DNA from: Caballeronia udeis
GTDB lineage: Bacteria > Pseudomonadota > Gammaproteobacteria > Burkholderiales > Burkholderiaceae
Direction of reading: 5' to 3'
Assembly: GCF_001544555.2 (NCBI RefSeq)
Contig: NZ_FCOK02000023.1
Coordinates: 1-64,000, forward strand
Length of the DNA stretch: 64,000 nucleotides
Part shown: positions 8,441-19,006 of the stretch, piece by piece
Layout of the letters: every line of letters starts with the position of its first letter
Numbering within the stretch: the first letter of the stretch is position 1
The notes under the pieces: model-generated
Databases searched by the model: none
Told to the model about the DNA's origin: nothing
The model's input: only the letters and a program-made list of their open reading frames with translations
Position numbers and translations under genes: made by a program

Positions 8441-10390
8441 TTGACACATTCCCACGACAGCGATTCGCCCGAATCCGAGCGCCCCGTTCGTGCCGATGAA
8501 GCACATGGCCAGGCCGACGCAGGCGAACGCACACGCAACGACGAACCCGCGGACGGCGAAGAACGTCCGCGTCGCGGTTTGCGGCGCGGGCCTCGCAGCC
8601 TGATTGCCCGCCGTCGCGCCGTCGCCAAGACGAAGGGCGCCGACGGTGCACCATCGGTGGCACCGGGTGGCGTGATTGCTGAAGCTCCCCCGGATGGCGT
8701 GGTTGCTGCGCAGGTGCGGATGCCGCGCAAGGATGCGGGCTCGCGTGGGCCGCGCAACGGCGCGGGAAGTGGCGACGGTGCACGGACCGGGGCGGCTGGC
8801 AAGCCCCGCGGTCCGCGTGAAGCGTCGGCCGAGGGAACTCGCGAAGGCCAGCCGCCGCGCGAAGGCGGCCGTCGCCCGGCGCGGCAGGCTCAACCCGGAC
8901 AGGCTCAAAAGCGCGGTCGCCGCGATGACGCGGCAGCACCGGCAATGCCGGCTTCGGCAACCGCCGCAGGAGGCGCTGAGGACGACGTTTTTGCCTATGT
9001 GACATCGCCGGCATTCGACGCCGACAACACCACGGGCGGCGTGCGCGCTCCCATGTTGCGGCGCGGTCGCAGCGCTCCCCAAAAACGCGTGCTCGAAGCG
9101 GACGACGACACGCCGAAGCTTCACAAAGTGCTCGCCGAGGCGGGAATGGGTTCGCGCCGCGACATGGAAGAGCTGATCGTGGCCGGCCGGGTATCGGTGA
9201 ATGGCGAGCCGGCGCATATCGGCCAGCGCATCATGCCGACCGACCAGGTCCGCATCAACGGCAAGCCTGTGAAGCGCAAGCTCGCCAGCAAGCCGCCGCG
9301 CATCCTCCTGTATCACAAGCCGACCGGCGAGATCGTCAGTCACGCCGACCCGGAAGGCCGTCCTTCTGTCTTCGACAACCTCCCGCCAATGAAAACAGCC
9401 AAGTGGCTCGCGGTCGGGCGGCTCGACTTCAACACAGAAGGTCTTTTGCTGCTGACAACGTCCGGCGATCTGGCCAACCGGTTCATGCATCCGCGTTACA
9501 GCGTCGAGCGTGAATATGCGGTGCGGGTGGTGGGTGAATTGTCGGAAGGCATGCGTCAGAAGTTGCTGCATGGCGTGGAGCTGGAAGACGGCCCGGCCAA
9601 TTTCCTTCGTATCCGCGACGGCGGCGGCGAAGGCACGAATCATTGGTATCACGTGGCGCTGGCTGAAGGCCGGAACCGCGAAGTGCGCCGCATGTTCGAA
9701 GCAGCCGGCCTGATGGTGAGCCGGCTGATCCGTACGCGCCACGGCCCGATCGCGTTGCCCAAGGGGCTCAAGCGCGGTCGCTGGGAAGAACTCGAAGACA
9801 ACGAAGTGCGTGGTCTCCTGGCATCGGTCGGACTGAAAGCACCGGCCGAAGAACGGGGCGCACGCAGCGCTGCACCGCGCATTCAGCCTGATCCGCTGCA
9901 AACGTCGATGGGCATCATCACCCGTGAACCCGTGCTCAGTTCGCATGGCCGATTCGCCCAGACGCCGACACGCGGTGGCCCTGGAGGCGCGGGCGGCCGG
10001 CGCGGCGCACCGGGCGGTTTCGGCGGCGGCTCCTCCAGTGGTGGTGGTTATGCGGGCAATGGCGGCGGGGGCTACGGCGCGCGCGGCAGCAATGGCGGCC
10101 GGGAAGCCAACGGCAACCGTGCGGGCGGCGAAGCGAACGGTAACCGCGCGATTCCACGTCCAGGCGGCTCGGCCGGCGGCCCACGCGGCAGTCGTCCGCC
10201 CGGTTCGCCTGCCATGGGTGGTGGCAATGGGGCAGGCGGACGCTCGGCAAACGCGGGCGGCAAACGTCCCGGACAGGGTGGCCGTCAAGGCCCGGCTGGC
10301 ACCGGTGCGCAAGGTAATGGCGGCAACGCGGGCGGCGCGGGCCGCGGCGGCGCACGCCCGGCGCCGCGCAACCGGACACGCGGACGCTAA
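8441..10390 (+). CDS. rluB: 23S rRNA pseudouridine synthase RluB, long form
   Basis: RluB makes the pseudouridine at position 2605 (E. coli numbering) of 23S rRNA. The start is TTG at 8441, preceded by GAGG; no ATG fits. The enzyme core lies in the middle: an S4 RNA-binding domain at about residues 223-285 ([20 protein letters not shown]) and the synthase domain at 290-480, with the catalytic aspartate in [14 protein letters not shown] near residue 328 and [15 protein letters not shown]. The N-terminal 220 residues are Arg/Pro/Ala-rich and the C-terminal 150 are Gly/Asn/Arg-rich; both look disordered and may bind RNA. E. coli RluB is 291 residues, so more than half of this protein is extension. 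Confidence 0.93.
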   Translation: MTHSHDSDSPESERPVRADEAHGQADAGERTRNDEPADGEERPRRGLRRGPRSLIARRRAVAKTKGADGAPSVAPGGVIAEAPPDGVVAAQVRMPRKDAGSRGPRNGAGSGDGARTGAAGKPRGPREASAEGTREGQPPREGGRRPARQAQPGQAQKRGRRDDAAAPAMPASATAAGGAEDDVFAYVTSPAFDADNTTGGVRAPMLRRGRSAPQKRVLEADDDTPKLHKVLAEAGMGSRRDMEELIVAGRVSVNGEPAHIGQRIMPTDQVRINGKPVKRKLASKPPRILLYHKPTGEIVSHADPEGRPSVFDNLPPMKTAKWLAVGRLDFNTEGLLLLTTSGDLANRFMHPRYSVEREYAVRVVGELSEGMRQKLLHGVELEDGPANFLRIRDGGGEGTNHWYHVALAEGRNREVRRMFEAAGLMVSRLIRTRHGPIALPKGLKRGRWEELEDNEVRGLLASVGLKAPAEERGARSAAPRIQPDPLQTSMGIITREPVLSSHGRFAQTPTRGGPGGAGGRRGAPGGFGGGSSSGGGYAGNGGGGYGARGSNGGREANGNRAGGEANGNRAIPRPGGSAGGPRGSRPPGSPAMGGGNGAGGRSANAGGKRPGQGGRQGPAGTGAQGNGGNAGGAGRGGARPAPRNRTRGR

Positions 10391-10619
10391 GAGTCAGATT
10401 TCGCGCCCGGCACAAACCTCAGAAATTTCTACGGCGCGGCATGTGACTTGAACAACGGACAAGGGGCAGGCGGGCAATCGGATCGCCCGCTCACTTCTCA
10501 CTTGTCCGTGAAATTCAGCTTGATCAGTTTTAGCCCGGGGAAGTCCGACAAAACGGTGATGAATGGCTTCGATTTGCCTTGTAAATGGCCGCCAAATGGC
10601 TATATACAGGGCGCATTGG

Positions 10620-10648
10620 TTGCGTTTATCCCGAAAAATGGCTAAAAT
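10620..10648 (+). promoter_or_regulatory. sigma-70 promoter of rimP operon
   Basis: TTGCGT (10620-10625), 17-bp spacer, TAAAAT (10643-10648). Transcription would start near 10655 and run into the hairpin at 10710. Confidence 0.55.
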
Positions 10649-10709
10649 CACAAAGTCGCTGGGCATGGTGTTTTGTTTCGCCGCCCGGATGTGATCTCGG
10701 TACAGAAGG

Positions 10710-10734
10710 ATGGGCGTTGCGCCCATTTTTTTTT
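10710..10734 (+). terminator. terminator-like attenuator in rimP leader
   Basis: ATGGGCG (10710-10716) and CGCCCAT (10720-10726) form a 7-bp stem with a TTG loop, followed by nine T. It sits about 55 nt after the predicted start and 100 nt before rimP, so it should stop part of the transcripts. TGGGC at 10660-10664 repeats the 5' arm and could compete for GCCCA. Leader attenuators before rimP have been proposed in other proteobacteria. Confidence 0.6.
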
Positions 10735-10837
10735 GGCCGTTCGGTTCAGCATCTTGGGGCAACGAAAGTGCGCCGGCTCAAGGCGCGGTCCGCAGGTGTT
10801 CGGCGTGGAGCGCGCGAACATCTTGGAGTCTTTCACT

Positions 10838-11299
10838 GTGCAACTGACGGAAATCATCGAAACCACGGTCTCGGGCCTGGGCTACGAACTTGTCGATATC
10901 GAGCGCGCGGGGGGCGGTTTGCTGCGTATCTCCATCGACCAGCCCGCCGGCATCGCGATCGAAGACTGTGAGAAGGTCACACGTCAGCTTCAGTATCTGT
11001 TCGAAGTGGAGAATATCGATTACTCACGGCTGGAAGTCGGGTCGCCGGGTCTCGATCGTCCGCTGAAGAAATTGGCGGATTTCGAACGCTTCGCAGGCAG
11101 CGAAGTCACTATCACATTGAAGAAGCCGCTGGACGGGCGCAAGTCGTACCGTGGCATCCTGCATGCCCCGGATGGCGAGTCGATTGGTTTGGAATTCGAA
11201 GGGAAGGACGGCGGCGCTGCGATGCTCGATTTCACGCTCGCAGACCTCGATAAAGCACGTCTCGTCCCCAAAGTTGACTTTAGGAGCCGCAAACAATGA
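10838..11299 (+). CDS. rimP: ribosome maturation factor RimP
   Basis: RimP helps mature the 30S ribosomal subunit. The start is GTG at 10838 with a TTGGAG site upstream; the frame is open from 10673, but the family begins at [18 protein letters not shown]. The product is 153 residues, normal for the family. The N-terminal alpha/beta domain covers residues 1-75 ([37 protein letters not shown]) and the C-terminal SH3-like barrel covers about 80-153. It overlaps nusA by 4 bases (ATGA), so translation is coupled. It is the first gene of the rimP-nusA-infB operon. Confidence 0.95.
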   Translation: MQLTEIIETTVSGLGYELVDIERAGGGLLRISIDQPAGIAIEDCEKVTRQLQYLFEVENIDYSRLEVGSPGLDRPLKKLADFERFAGSEVTITLKKPLDGRKSYRGILHAPDGESIGLEFEGKDGGAAMLDFTLADLDKARLVPKVDFRSRKQ

Positions 11300-12771
11300 G
11301 TCGCGAAGTTTTGATGCTGGCGGATGCGCTGGCGCGCGAGAAGAACGTCAACAAGGACGTGGTGTACGCAGCGCTCGAAGCAGCGCTTGCTTCGGCAACG
11401 AAGAAGCTGTTCGAGGAAGACGTGGACATCCGCGTGGCAATCGACCGGGAAAGCGGCGAGCACGAAACTTTCCGTCGCTGGAAAGTGGTGCCGGACGAAG
11501 CCGGCCTGCAGGAGCCCGATCAGGAAATCCTGCTGTTCGAAGCGAAGGAAGAAAAGCCCGACGCACAGGTCGACGACTATATCGAGCAACCCATTCCGTC
11601 CATCGAGTTCGGCCGGATTGGCGCGCAGGCTGCCAAGCAGGTGATTCTTCAGAAGGTTCGCGACGCTGAGCGCGAGCAGATCCTGAACGACTTCCTGGAA
11701 CGCGGCGAAAAGATCATGACCGGCGCGGTCAAGCGTCTGGACAAGGGTAATTTCATCGTCGAATCGGGCCGTGTGGAAGCGCTGTTGCGCCGCGACCAGT
11801 TGATTCCGAAGGAAAACCTGCGGGTCGGCGACCGGGTTCGCGCCTACATTGCGAAGGTTGACCGCACGGCACGTGGTCCGCAGATCGAACTCTCGCGCAC
11901 GGCGCCCGAGTTCCTGATGAAGCTGTTTGAAATGGAAGTGCCGGAAATCGAGCAGGGCCTGCTCGAAATCAAGGCGGCCGCGCGCGATCCTGGCGTGCGT
12001 GCGAAAATCGGGGTGATTGCTTACGACAAGCGCATCGACCCTATTGGTACTTGCGTCGGGATTCGCGGTTCGCGGGTTCAGGCGGTGAGAAATGAGCTCG
12101 GTGGCGAGAACGTCGACATCGTGCTATGGTCAGAGGACCCCGCCCAGTTCGTGATCGGCGCGCTCGCGCCGGCTGCCGTACAGTCGATCGTCGTCGATGA
12201 AGAGAAACATTCGATGGACGTCGTTGTTGACGAGAACGAACTCGCGGTTGCCATTGGCCGTAGCGGCCAGAACGTGCGTCTTGCCAGCGAATTGACTGGC
12301 TGGCAAATCAACATCATGACGCCGGACGAGTCCGCGCTGAAGCAAAACGAAGAGCGTGGCACGTTGCGCAGCCTGTTCATGGCGCGACTCGACGTTGATG
12401 AAGAAGTGGCTGACATTCTCATCGACGAAGGCTTTACCAGCCTTGAAGAGATTGCGTATGTGCCGCTCAACGAAATGCTCGAAATCGAAGCCTTCGACGA
12501 AGACACCGTTCACGAGTTGCGTAATCGCTCCCGTGACGCGCTTCTGACGCTGGCGATCGCGAATGAAGAAAAGGTCGAGGGTGTGGCGCTCGACCTGAAG
12601 AGTCTCGAAGGTATGACCGATGAGTTGTACGCGAAGCTCGAAGAACACCAGATCCGGACGCGCGACGACCTCGCCGAGCTGGCTGTGGATGAACTGGTCG
12701 AGATGACCAGTATTGAAGAGGATGCCGCTAAGGCGTTGATCATGAAAGCACGTGAACACTGGTTCCAGTGA
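11296..12771 (+). CDS. nusA: transcription termination/antitermination protein NusA
   Basis: NusA binds RNA polymerase and controls pausing, termination and antitermination. At 491 residues it has the proteobacterial length (E. coli 495). Domains in order: polymerase-binding N-terminal domain (about 1-125), S1 domain (about 135-200, with [20 protein letters not shown]), KH1 and KH2 RNA-binding domains (about 200-345, [14 protein letters not shown] and [18 protein letters not shown]), and two C-terminal helix-hairpin-helix repeats (about 365-491). The start overlaps the rimP stop. infB follows after 92 bp. In E. coli this operon is autoregulated by NusA, which would fit the leader terminator seen before rimP. 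Confidence 0.97.
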   Translation: MSREVLMLADALAREKNVNKDVVYAALEAALASATKKLFEEDVDIRVAIDRESGEHETFRRWKVVPDEAGLQEPDQEILLFEAKEEKPDAQVDDYIEQPIPSIEFGRIGAQAAKQVILQKVRDAEREQILNDFLERGEKIMTGAVKRLDKGNFIVESGRVEALLRRDQLIPKENLRVGDRVRAYIAKVDRTARGPQIELSRTAPEFLMKLFEMEVPEIEQGLLEIKAAARDPGVRAKIGVIAYDKRIDPIGTCVGIRGSRVQAVRNELGGENVDIVLWSEDPAQFVIGALAPAAVQSIVVDEEKHSMDVVVDENELAVAIGRSGQNVRLASELTGWQINIMTPDESALKQNEERGTLRSLFMARLDVDEEVADILIDEGFTSLEEIAYVPLNEMLEIEAFDEDTVHELRNRSRDALLTLAIANEEKVEGVALDLKSLEGMTDELYAKLEEHQIRTRDDLAELAVDELVEMTSIEEDAAKALIMKAREHWFQ

Positions 12772-12863
12772 GAAATGACCATGGCGCACTGACATATCGC
12801 GGCCGTTAGGCCGCATGACCCGATCAAACAGCAGGGAATTTGTCCTTGCATCAAGAGGAATGA

Positions 12864-15800
12864 ATGGCGAGTAACAACGTAGCCCAATTTGCCGCGGAAC
12901 TCAAAATGCCTGCGGGCGTCCTGCTCGAGCAGTTGCAGGCGGCTGGCGTCACGAAAGCGAGCGAGGATGACGATTTGTCCGAGACGGACAAGTCGCGCCT
13001 GCTCGAACACTTGCGCAAGTCGCACGGTTCCGCCGATGCTGACAAACGCAAGATCACTTTGACCCGCCGGCATACGTCGGAAATCAAACAATCCGACTCT
13101 ACGGGTAAAGCTCGCACCATTCAGGTCGAGGTCCGCAAGAAGCGCGTGTTCGTGCAGCGCGATCAGAGCGGTGTTGAACAGGTCGTTGAAGGTGCGAACC
13201 ACGTCGAAGAAGACGAAGTGGACGAAGCCGAATTGCAGCGTCGCGACGAAGAGGCGCGCCACGCCGCCGAATTGCTCGAGAAAGAAGCGCTGGAGTTGAA
13301 GGAACGCCAGGAACGCTTCGAACGCGAAGAGGCGGAACGGGTTGCGCGTGAAGCGGCTGCTGAAGCCGAGCGCCGCCGGGCCGAGGAAGAAGAGGCCAAG
13401 CGTGCTGCCGCTCAGGCGGAAGCCGCGGAAATCTCGCGTGCTGCATCGTCGGCGCGTCAGGAAGCCCGTGCGGAATCGAAGGCGGAACACACCGCCGATG
13501 AACCGGTAAAGGTCGAAGCTGCCGCACCGCAGGTCGATGAGAAGGCGGCTGCTGAGCGTGCCGCTCAACGCGAAGCCGCGAAGAAGGCGGAAGACGCCGC
13601 GCGCGCTGCGACCGAAAAGGCGCGGGCCGAGCACGACCAGATCGCGAAACGCCGTGCTGCAGCTGAAGCTGAAGCGCGCGCTATTCGCGAGATGATGAAT
13701 ACGCCGCGCAAGGCCCAACAGGCGAAACCGCCTGAGCCGTCGCCGGCCGTCGTGGCTGCTGCAGTTGCGACAGCGGCCGCCGCCGCGAAGGTGGCGGAAG
13801 GCGCGAAGGCTGCAGAAGCCAAGGGTACGCTGCACAAACCGGCACGCCCGGAAGGTTCGGCTCCGGCACGTCCGGCAGTGGCGAAAAAGCCGGCTGCAGG
13901 CGCACCGGCGGCTACCACGCCGTCGTTGGGACCGGACAAGAAGAAGGCCGGTGGCAAGAGCAGCTGGCAGGACGATGCAGCCAAGCGTCGCGGCATCAAG
14001 ACGCGTGGCGACACCAGCGGCGGTGTGGATCGCGGCTGGCGCGGCGGCCCGAAGGGTCGTGGCAAGCATCAGGACCAGACCAACTTCCAGGCGCCGACGG
14101 AACCGGTGGTGCGGGAAGTGCACGTGCCGGAAACCGTGTCGGTGGCGGACCTGGCGCACAAGATGTCGGTGAAGGCTTCGGAAGTCATCAAGGTAATGAT
14201 GAAGCTGGGCCAGATGGTCACGATCAACCAGGTGCTGGACCAGGAAACGGCGATGATTGTCGTCGAAGAACTGGGTCACAGCGCGGTTGCGGCCAAGCTG
14301 GACGATCCGGAAGCCATGCTGGTCGAAGGCGAGACGCAGGAAGAAGTGGGCGAACGCCTGCCGCGTCCGCCGGTGGTCACGGTCATGGGTCACGTCGACC
14401 ACGGCAAGACCTCGCTGCTCGATTACATTCGCCGCGCGAAGGTCGCCTCGGGTGAAGCGGGCGGGATTACGCAGCACATTGGCGCCTATCACGTGGAAAC
14501 GCCGCGCGGCGTGATTACGTTCCTGGACACGCCGGGTCACGAGGCCTTTACGGCCATGCGCGCTCGCGGTGCAAAGGCAACGGACATCGTGATCCTGGTG
14601 GTCGCAGCCGATGACGGCGTGATGCCGCAAACGAAGGAAGCCATCGCTCACGCGAAGGCGGGTGGCGTGCCTATCGTCGTGGCGATCAACAAGATCGACA
14701 AGCCGGATGCGAATTCGGAACGCGTGAAGCAGGAACTCGTGGCTGAAGGCGTCGTGCCGGAAGAATACGGTGGCGATTCCCCGTTCGTGGAAGTGTCGGC
14801 GAAGACGGGTTTTGGTATCGAAAGCCTGCTGGAAAACGTCTCGCTGCAAGCTGAAGTGATGGAGTTGAAGGCGCCGATCGAGGCTCCGGCCAAGGGTCTC
14901 GTGATTGAAGCGAAGCTCGACAAGGGCAAGGGCCCGGTTGCGACCATCCTGGTGCAGTCGGGTACGTTGAATCGCGGTGACATCGTGCTGGCGGGTACGG
15001 CTTTTGGTCGCGTCCGGGCCATGCTCGACGAAACCGGCAAGCCGATCAAGTCGGCAGGTCCGTCGATCCCGGTCGAGATTCAAGGTCTGTCGGAAGTGCC
15101 GGGCGCCGGCGAAGAAGTCATGGTCCTGCCGGACGAACGCAAGGCGCGCGAAATCGCCTTGTTCCGTCAAGGCAAGTTCCGCGACGTCAAGCTGGCGAAG
15201 CAGCAGGCAGCGAAGCTAGAAAACATGCTCGAGTCCATGACGGAAGGCAACGTGCAGAACCTGCCGTTGATCGTCAAGGCCGACGTGCAAGGTTCGCAGG
15301 AAGCGCTGGTGCAGTCGCTGGTCAAACTGTCGACCAACGAAGTGCGCGTGCAGATCGTGCACAGCGCGGTCGGCGCGATCAGCGAGTCGGACGTCAACCT
15401 GGCAACGGCATCAAAGGCGGTCATCATCGGCTTCAACACGCGGGCCGACGCTCAGGCGCGCAAGGTCGCGGAGTCGAACGGTATCGACATTCGCTACTAC
15501 AACATCATCTATGACGCTGTAGATGAAGTGAAAGCGGCCATGTCGGGCATGCTGGCGCCGGAGAAGCGCGAAGTGGTCACGGGTATGGTGGAAGTGCGCC
15601 AGATCATCCGTGTGCCGAAGATCGGCGCGATCGCGGGTTGTATGGTCACCGACGGCTTCGTCAAGCGGAACTCGATGGTGCGCGTGCTGCGCAACAACGT
15701 GGTCGTTCACACGGGCGAGATCGATTCGCTCAAGCGCTTCAAGGACGACGTGAAGGAAGTACGTCAGGGCTTCGAGTGCGGTATGTCGCTGAAGAATTAC

Positions 15801-15866
15801 AACGACATGGTGGAAGGCGATCAGTTCGAGATCTTCGAAGTGACCGAAGTCGCGCGTACGCTTTAA
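12864..15866 (+). CDS. infB: translation initiation factor IF-2
   Basis: IF-2 is the GTPase that brings initiator fMet-tRNA to the 30S subunit. It is 1000 residues here. The IF2 N-terminal domain lies at residues 1-55 ([19 protein letters not shown]). Residues 100-430 form a long Ala/Glu/Arg-rich coiled linker. A second IF2-N segment lies at about 430-480 ([22 protein letters not shown]). The G domain begins near residue 505 with P-loop [12 protein letters not shown], then DTPGHEAF and NKIDKPD. Domains II, III and C2 follow to the end. The start at 12864 has AAGAGGAA upstream. A terminator lies just downstream (15888-15923). Confidence 0.97.
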   Translation: MASNNVAQFAAELKMPAGVLLEQLQAAGVTKASEDDDLSETDKSRLLEHLRKSHGSADADKRKITLTRRHTSEIKQSDSTGKARTIQVEVRKKRVFVQRDQSGVEQVVEGANHVEEDEVDEAELQRRDEEARHAAELLEKEALELKERQERFEREEAERVAREAAAEAERRRAEEEEAKRAAAQAEAAEISRAASSARQEARAESKAEHTADEPVKVEAAAPQVDEKAAAERAAQREAAKKAEDAARAATEKARAEHDQIAKRRAAAEAEARAIREMMNTPRKAQQAKPPEPSPAVVAAAVATAAAAAKVAEGAKAAEAKGTLHKPARPEGSAPARPAVAKKPAAGAPAATTPSLGPDKKKAGGKSSWQDDAAKRRGIKTRGDTSGGVDRGWRGGPKGRGKHQDQTNFQAPTEPVVREVHVPETVSVADLAHKMSVKASEVIKVMMKLGQMVTINQVLDQETAMIVVEELGHSAVAAKLDDPEAMLVEGETQEEVGERLPRPPVVTVMGHVDHGKTSLLDYIRRAKVASGEAGGITQHIGAYHVETPRGVITFLDTPGHEAFTAMRARGAKATDIVILVVAADDGVMPQTKEAIAHAKAGGVPIVVAINKIDKPDANSERVKQELVAEGVVPEEYGGDSPFVEVSAKTGFGIESLLENVSLQAEVMELKAPIEAPAKGLVIEAKLDKGKGPVATILVQSGTLNRGDIVLAGTAFGRVRAMLDETGKPIKSAGPSIPVEIQGLSEVPGAGEEVMVLPDERKAREIALFRQGKFRDVKLAKQQAAKLENMLESMTEGNVQNLPLIVKADVQGSQEALVQSLVKLSTNEVRVQIVHSAVGAISESDVNLATASKAVIIGFNTRADAQARKVAESNGIDIRYYNIIYDAVDEVKAAMSGMLAPEKREVVTGMVEVRQIIRVPKIGAIAGCMVTDGFVKRNSMVRVLRNNVVVHTGEIDSLKRFKDDVKEVRQGFECGMSLKNYNDMVEGDQFEIFEVTEVARTL

Positions 15867-15887
15867 AAGATTCGCCGCTGGACTCGA

Positions 15888-15923
15888 GGGCGGAGGGGGC
15901 TTCACGCCCGCTCCGCCCTTTTT
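15888..15923 (+). terminator. rho-independent terminator after infB
   Basis: GGGCGGAG (15888-15895) pairs with CTCCGCCC (15911-15918), followed by TTTTTAT. It lies between infB and rbfA and should lower, but not necessarily stop, read-through. Confidence 0.75.
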
Positions 15924-15989
15924 ATTTGCCTGAGTGAGCGCCCTTGAGCGCCCCCATGAGTCCGGCGCATACACATTTATGGAAACATC

Positions 15990-16412
15990 ATGGCCAAGAA
16001 ACGTACTTCACTCAATCGCAATGTGCAGATCGCGGATCAGATCCAGCGCGATCTCGCAGAACTGGTGCGCGATGTCAAAGATCCGCGCATCGGCATGGTG
16101 ACGTTTCAGAGCGTCGAACTGACGCCTGATTACGCTCATGCAAAGGTGTATTTCACGACGCTGACCGGCGATCCGAAGGAAACGGAGGCCGGGCTGAATC
16201 ACGCAGCAGGGCATTTGCATAACCTGCTGTTCAAGCGCCTGCATATCCATACCGTGCCGACGCTGCATTTCCACTACGACCAGACTGTGGTGCGGGCGGT
16301 GGAAATGTCGAAGCTGATCGATGAAGCGAATTCCACGCGCGCGCTGGATGACGAAGAAGATGACGCGGACAAAGACGATGCGGACAAAACCGACGACGAG
16401 AAGGGCGCCTGA
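15990..16412 (+). CDS. rbfA: 30S ribosome-binding factor RbfA
   Basis: RbfA is a KH-type RNA-binding protein needed for late 30S maturation and cold adaptation. Length is 140 residues. The core domain is residues 1-110 ([63 protein letters not shown]). The last 28 residues are a highly acidic Asp/Glu/Lys tail, longer than in E. coli and probably disordered. truB begins 4 bp after its stop codon, so the two are co-transcribed. Confidence 0.96.
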   Translation: MAKKRTSLNRNVQIADQIQRDLAELVRDVKDPRIGMVTFQSVELTPDYAHAKVYFTTLTGDPKETEAGLNHAAGHLHNLLFKRLHIHTVPTLHFHYDQTVVRAVEMSKLIDEANSTRALDDEEDDADKDDADKTDDEKGA

Positions 16413-16415
16413 CCG

Positions 16416-17345
16416 ATGAACGGTTCTACCCGCCCGAAGATCCCGCGTCGTGTGCTGGATGGCGTGTTGCTGCTCGACAAGCCACTCGGACTATCGAGTA
16501 ACGACGCGCTGATTCGTGCCAAGAAAATCTATCTGGCGAAGAAGGCTGGGCATACCGGCACGCTCGATCCGCTCGCAACGGGTCTGCTGCCGTTGTGTTT
16601 TGGTGAAGCGACCAAGTTTTCGCAGGATTTGCTTGAAGCCGATAAAACCTATGAAGCGACCATGCGTCTCGGCGTGCGCACGACGACTGGGGATGCCGAA
16701 GGCGAAGCAGTGCAAACACGTGACGTAAGCTGCGACGAAGCGGCCATCAGGGACGCGATGGCTCACTTTCTCGGCGAGATCGCGCAGGTTCCGCCGATGT
16801 ATTCTGCACTCAAGCGCGACGGCAAACCGTTGTACGAGTACGCTCGGGCCGGGCAGACGGTGGAGCGCGAAGCGCGCAACGTGACCATTCATGCACTTGA
16901 TCTGATTGCGTGTGCGTTGCCGGACGTGACGTTTCGCGTGACGTGCAGCAAGGGGACGTACGTGCGGACGCTTGCTGAGGATATCGGCGAGAAGCTGGGG
17001 TGTGGCGCGCATCTGGTTGGGCTGCGCCGCACGGGCGTTGGCGCGTTGACGCTAGAGCATGCGGTCACACTCGACACGCTTGCAGAAGCCACGCAAGACA
17101 CGCGGGACAGCTGGCTGCAACCGGTGGATGCATTGCTGTCCACTTTCCCGGCGGTTCACCTCGACGCCGATGCCACGCGTCGTTTTGCGCAAGGCCAGCG
17201 GCTGAAGCTATCGGAGATTGCGGATGCACCGGCTGAGGCCGACCGCGTGCGTGTCTATGCACTCGATGGCGATCGTCTGCTCGGCGTGGCGCGAGCGGGC
17301 GAGGGTGTGTTGGCGCCGGAGCGGCTGGTGGTATCGGCGGCTTGA
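16416..17345 (+). CDS. truB: tRNA pseudouridine(55) synthase TruB
   Basis: TruB makes pseudouridine 55 in the T-loop of all tRNAs. The protein is 309 residues, as expected. The catalytic aspartate is D51 in GHTGTLDPLATGLLPL. Other marks are LLLDKPLGLSSNDAL at the N-terminus, YEATMRLGVRTTTGDAEG, VPPMYSALKRDGKPLYEYAR and CSKGTYVRTLAEDIG. A PUA-like C-terminal domain follows residue 240. It is the last gene of the ribosome-maturation operon and is closed by a strong bidirectional terminator at 17359-17397. Confidence 0.97.
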   Translation: MNGSTRPKIPRRVLDGVLLLDKPLGLSSNDALIRAKKIYLAKKAGHTGTLDPLATGLLPLCFGEATKFSQDLLEADKTYEATMRLGVRTTTGDAEGEAVQTRDVSCDEAAIRDAMAHFLGEIAQVPPMYSALKRDGKPLYEYARAGQTVEREARNVTIHALDLIACALPDVTFRVTCSKGTYVRTLAEDIGEKLGCGAHLVGLRRTGVGALTLEHAVTLDTLAEATQDTRDSWLQPVDALLSTFPAVHLDADATRRFAQGQRLKLSEIADAPAEADRVRVYALDGDRLLGVARAGEGVLAPERLVVSAA

Positions 17346-17358
17346 AGATGGACCGTTG

Positions 17359-17397
17359 AAAAAAAACGCCACGAAAATTTTTCGTGGCGTTTTTTTT
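17359..17397. terminator. bidirectional terminator between truB and emrB
   Basis: AAAAAACGCCACGAAAA pairs with TTTTCGTGGCGTTTTTT. It serves truB from the left and the efflux operon from the right. Confidence 0.85.
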
Positions 17398-17416
17398 ATT
17401 GTGTATCGAACCAGCG

Positions 17417-18976
17417 TCAATGCGCTGCCGAAGCCGCGGCCGCGGAATCTCCGCCGCCGGATCGCTCTGGTTTCGTGATCCAGATCAGCGCAATCAGCGC
17501 GACGAATATCCCTGCCGAGATATAGAACAGGTCGTTTACGCCCAACTGCGCGGCCTGCTGCGTGGCCATGCTATTGAACAGACCGTACCCCTGCGACTGG
17601 CTGAAGCCGGCCGCACCGAACTGCTGCATGGACGCCGTGAAGTTCGGGTTGTACAAGTTGGCCTGCTCCACCAGTTGCGCATGATGAATATTCGACCGAT
17701 GGTCCCACGCGGTCGAAAAAATCGATGTGCCAATCCCGCCGCACATGATCCGCACGAAGTTCGACAATCCCGAAGCCGCCGGAATCCGGTTTCCCGGCAA
17801 TCCGGACAGCGTGATGGACACGAGCGGGATGAAAAATCCAGCCATGCCGATACCCTGGATCAAGGTGGGCATCATCAGCGAGAAGGTATCCACGCCCGTG
17901 GTGTAGCGCGAGCGCATCCAGAACACGAGCGCGAATACGAGGAATGCGGCGGTTGCGATCTTGCGAGGATCGACGCGTGGCAGGAACTTGCCCACCACCG
18001 GCGAGAGCACGACCGCAAACAGGCCGACCGGCGCGAGCACCAGGCCGGCGTCGGTAGCGGTGTAGCCAATGTCGGTCTGCAACCACAACGGCAGCAGCAC
18101 GAGATTGCCGAAGTACAGCCCATAACCGATCGCAAGCGCGATCGTCCCGCCCGTGAAATTGCGCAGCTTGAAGAGTGACAGGTCGACAACCGGATGTTCC
18201 GCCGTCAGCTCCCACACGATGAAAAACGCCAGCGCGATCACGGCAATCAAGGTCAACACCACAATGGTGGTGGAGTTGAACCAGTCGAGATCCTTGCCCT
18301 TGTCGAGCATGATCTGCAGCGATCCGACCCATAGCACGAGCAGCCCCAGGCCCACGGTATCAATAGGCGCCTTGCGGATCACCGAATCACGGTCGCGGAA
18401 GATCACGAACGTGGCGACAGCCGCGACGATACCCACCGGTATGTTGACGTAGAAAATCCACGGCCAGGAGATGTTGTCCGAGATCCAGCCGCCGAGTATT
18501 GGGCCGGCGACCGGCGCGATCAGCGTGGTCATCGACCACATGGAGAGCGCCATGGGCGCCTTCGCCCTGGGATAACTCGCGAGCAGCAAGGTCTGCGAGA
18601 GCGGGATCATGGGGCCGGCGACCGCACCCTGCAACACGCGTGCGGCGAGCAGGAAGGGCAGGGTCGGCGCGAGCCCGCACAACCACGAAGCGAGCACGAA
18701 CAATACGATTGACGTCATGAACAGGCGCACCTGTCCGAAGCGCTGCGTGAGCCAGCCGGTCAGCGGCACCGAGATTGCATTGGCGACCGCGAATGACGTG
18801 ATCACCCACGTGCCCTGATCCGACGATACCCCGAGGTCGCCGGAGATCGACGGAATGGACACGTTGGCAATCGACGTGTCGAGCACGTTCATGAACACCG
18901 CGAGCGACACCGCGATCGTACCGATCACGAGTTTCGCGCCCTCTAGCGGTGGATGAACGGCGTTTGGTTGAGACAT
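17417..18976 (-). CDS. emrB: DHA2-family MFS drug exporter, EmrB type
   Basis: A 519-residue inner-membrane proton-driven transporter of the 14-helix DHA2 (EmrB/QacA) group. Family marks are VFMNVLDTSIANVSIPSI in helix 1, TSFAVANAISVPLTGWL, RFGQVRLF between helices 2 and 3, and the helix 5 motif (about residues 135-165, with LIAPVAGPILGGWIS). It is the last gene of the marR - outer-membrane factor - emrA - emrB operon and follows emrA by 30 bp. With EmrA and the outer-membrane factor it forms a tripartite pump that exports hydrophobic drugs, uncouplers or organic acids. The real substrate is not known from sequence. Confidence 0.93.
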   Translation of the reverse strand: MSQPNAVHPPLEGAKLVIGTIAVSLAVFMNVLDTSIANVSIPSISGDLGVSSDQGTWVITSFAVANAISVPLTGWLTQRFGQVRLFMTSIVLFVLASWLCGLAPTLPFLLAARVLQGAVAGPMIPLSQTLLLASYPRAKAPMALSMWSMTTLIAPVAGPILGGWISDNISWPWIFYVNIPVGIVAAVATFVIFRDRDSVIRKAPIDTVGLGLLVLWVGSLQIMLDKGKDLDWFNSTTIVVLTLIAVIALAFFIVWELTAEHPVVDLSLFKLRNFTGGTIALAIGYGLYFGNLVLLPLWLQTDIGYTATDAGLVLAPVGLFAVVLSPVVGKFLPRVDPRKIATAAFLVFALVFWMRSRYTTGVDTFSLMMPTLIQGIGMAGFFIPLVSITLSGLPGNRIPAASGLSNFVRIMCGGIGTSIFSTAWDHRSNIHHAQLVEQANLYNPNFTASMQQFGAAGFSQSQGYGLFNSMATQQAAQLGVNDLFYISAGIFVALIALIWITKPERSGGGDSAAAASAAH

Positions 18977-19006
18977 ATGACGGTTCCGGAATACTTGTGC
19001 GAGCGC

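Larger units (their letters stand above)
10391..10837 (+). other. leader region of the rimP-nusA-infB operon
   Basis: A 447-bp gap without a gene. It holds a promoter (10620-10648) and a terminator-like hairpin (10710-10734) ahead of rimP, described separately. Confidence 0.6.

Noticed and set aside
12510-15170. 886-codon open frame on the reverse strand across infB
   Set aside because: It is a shadow of the infB codon pattern in high-GC DNA. No ribosome binding site, no family, His/Arg-rich composition.
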